64,000 bases of DNA from Sycobia sp. Sy_11 (taxonomy: Eukaryota; Arthropoda; Insecta; Hymenoptera; Epichrysomallidae). The notes under the pieces were generated by a model. That model was not told the DNA's origin, did no database searches, and worked only from the letters and a program-made list of their open reading frames with translations. Every line of letters begins with the position of its first letter. Within the stretch, counting starts at the first letter, position 1. The DNA is taken from contig JACCIC010000021.1 in the NCBI GenBank assembly GCA_018907035.1, forward strand, positions 2,936,001 through 3,000,000. The letters run 5' to 3'. A program made the position numbers and the translations under genes. Shown here in pieces: positions 62,067 through 64,000 of this stretch.

Positions 62067-63101
62067 CCGATTTCCAAACGATTTTGCATATTTATACGCA
62101 TCGATTGCACTTTTTTTCTTTCCTTTTTGTGTTTTTTTTTGTTTTTTTTTTTTTTTTTTTTGTGTATTTTGTCGAACTCAGCCTTTTTCTCGTTACGCGC
62201 GGCTCGTTAATGAATTCAGGCGCAAGACGGCAAGAGCGCGCGCCGCAACGCTCGAGCGAGAGGCCATTTTCTTCTTTATATAAACGCCACAGCGCCGCGT
62301 CGCATACACGCTTCATATACATAGACCGAACACCGTAAACATACCGTATAAATCACGAAGGCGACGCGCGCGAGCTCGGCGACGCTCGCTGAAGTTTCAA
62401 AATTTATAAATTTTGCCTCCCCCCCCCCGCTCCAACTATCGAATGTACGTATACAATATCGATAAAAAGTTCAATAGCCCGCGCGGTGTTTATATTTATA
62501 TTCATCGTATGCAGCGAGCTCTCGGAAAGATCTCCTGCTGGCGTATAATACGACGTGTACTTCATTGACAAGACAGAACGACGCGCGAAGAAAGCGTCGC
62601 TTTGTTTGTTTTCTCTCTCTCTCTCTCTCTCTCTGTGTCGTTGCATTAACGCGAACGGCCTAAGATTAATACAGTCGACGCTTAATACGTTGGATTTTGT
62701 ATGAAGCAAAAGCAAAAGAAAGGAAGAATGATAACGGTTGCAAAAAACAAATGAATCTATGTGTCGTTGCACAATCGCGCATTTCATACGCATAACGTAT
62801 GCTCGTCTGGGCATGTGCACGGAGAGGTCTAAAAATCGGTTAAAAAAAAAAAAAAAAATAAATGAATAAATAAATAAAGCATCGGACAATACGCCGTCGA
62901 AAGGAATACATACGTTTTGCGCGCGCGCGCCAACCGACACATTAATGCCTATCCGTATAGGTGTATAACCGCCGGTTATGTATCGCCGGAGAGCCGAGGA
63001 GCGACGGGCGTTGCGCAATGGTGCCGCCCCCATCCCACCCCCTCGCCCCCCTCGGTATCTATAACAATGTGACTCCGTAACGCCTAGCCGTTTAAGGAAT
63101 G

Positions 63102-63103
63102 AA

Positions 63104-63134
<31 letters not shown>

Positions 63135-63211
63135 ATATATATACACATATCGATCGCGAAGATTCGCGACGCCGAAATGTGCGAGAAGTAAACACGAGGG
63201 AGCTGTCTGTG

Positions 63212-63270
<59 letters not shown>
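63102..63270. repeat. (TA)n and (TG)n arrays
   Basis: (TA)n in two blocks at 63102-63142, then (TG)n of about 28 units at 63213-63269. The 303-codon open frame on the minus strand runs through both and is an artefact. Confidence 0.95.
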
Positions 63271-63271
<1 letters not shown>

Positions 63272-63454
63272 CTAAAGCAACGATCGGCAACTGATCGGAT
63301 GCGCGCACGTAACAATGGCCCAGCGATCTGTCTGTATATACAGGTATTATCTCTTCTTCTCCGGGCGCTTTTCTCTCACCGAGATCAATCATGTACATTA
63401 TGTACAACGGAGACGGGTTTCGTGCACGCTGCAGATATATTGTGGCATATATAT

Positions 63455-63886
63455 ATATATATATGTATATATATATGATATATATTGCTCGCGCGTGCTC
63501 GATCGGACGAGAGAGATTCGTGCCAGTGGGATGGCGGTGGGGGAGGGGCTGCTGATCCTTTTGTTCGAGATCAATTATATATATATATCTATATATATAT
63601 ATATATATATATATAGGGTGTCTGCCCCCGATGATTAGTCACTTGACGATTTGGTAATGCATAATTCGGTGGCGCACTGGAAGCGGGACAGCGAGTCATA
63701 CCTGCCTTCGTACCGTAACAGAGGTGACGGAGCGTATTCATCCCGAGGGCTATCGGCTCGTTCGATCCTACGCAGACGCCAACGCGGGCGCGCCGATTCA
63801 TTCGCCACGATCCGGCCCGCCCGTTAATCGACGAGCTTCCGAGGGGGATCTCCTCGGGCTCGCTTCCGAGATCTCATCTTTACAAT

Positions 63887-63934
<48 letters not shown>

Positions 63935-64000
63935 TTTTTAAGCGCCGGCAGCTGGGCGCGTTCGTTAACCGAACGGGCCCAGTAAGGCGTCCGACGAAAG
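63455..64000. other. Right end of window: (TA)n arrays and GC-rich unique DNA
   Basis: TA arrays at about 63455-63480, 63568-63616 and 63888-63932 surround about 250 bases of GC-rich unique sequence (63640-63880) with no recognised gene. Confidence 0.5.

Noticed and set aside
62404..63315. Minus-strand open frame of 303 codons, the longest in the window
   Set aside because: It runs through (TG)n, (TA)n and (GA)n arrays, giving TH, YI and RE dipeptide runs; no domain, no splice context.
1..64000. CRISPR arrays, operons or bacterial-type systems
   Set aside because: All repeats are microsatellites or degenerate intronic repeats; gene structure is clearly eukaryotic.
1..64000. tRNA, rRNA or known insect microRNA genes
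   Set aside because: No convincing B-box context, rRNA core or microRNA seed-arm pair that I recognise was found by eye; a covariance-model scan would be decisive.

Overview
The window is nuclear DNA from an insect. It has GT-AG introns, and the two genes it carries are an insect group III chitinase (Cht7) and a chaoptin/artichoke-type leucine-rich-repeat (LRR) surface protein. Most coding exons are GC-rich, introns and flanks are AT-rich, and simple repeats ((TA)n, (GA)n, (CA)n, (AAT)n, poly-T) are very dense. This look is common in Hymenoptera, but the order is a guess.

Left part, 1-12713, + strand: a complete 11-exon LRR gene. All exon junctions keep the reading frame and the sum is 3786 nt (1261 residues plus stop). 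The protein has a signal peptide, a cysteine cap, LRRs through all internal exons, an LRRCT cap and a hydrophobic C-terminal tail suggesting a GPI anchor.

Middle part, 13580-39961, - strand: Cht7, with 16 recognised coding exons (968 residues plus stop). It has a signal or anchor segment, a basic/Ser-Thr linker, two GH18 domains that both keep the catalytic DxDWE motif, and a C-terminal six-cysteine chitin-binding domain. Only the short upstream exon carrying the initiator ATG is uncertain; a candidate lies at 40113-40151. The two genes converge tail to tail with 866 nt between stop codons.

Right part, about 40.2-64 kb: no coding gene could be supported. It is the upstream flank of Cht7, with microsatellites, several CpG-rich patches, one perfect hairpin, Z-DNA-type alternating tracts and a few strong minus-strand splice donors that could belong to distant 5' UTR exons. 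The longest open frames here, including one of 303 codons, are repeat artefacts.

The genes share no pathway that the sequence shows: Cht7 acts on cuticle chitin and the LRR protein is a probable cell-surface adhesion or matrix protein. I see no evidence of an undescribed multi-gene system. The points most worth following are the convergent 3' ends, the dispersed intronic repeats inside Cht7, the uneven codon use in the LRR gene and the unresolved Cht7 5' end.
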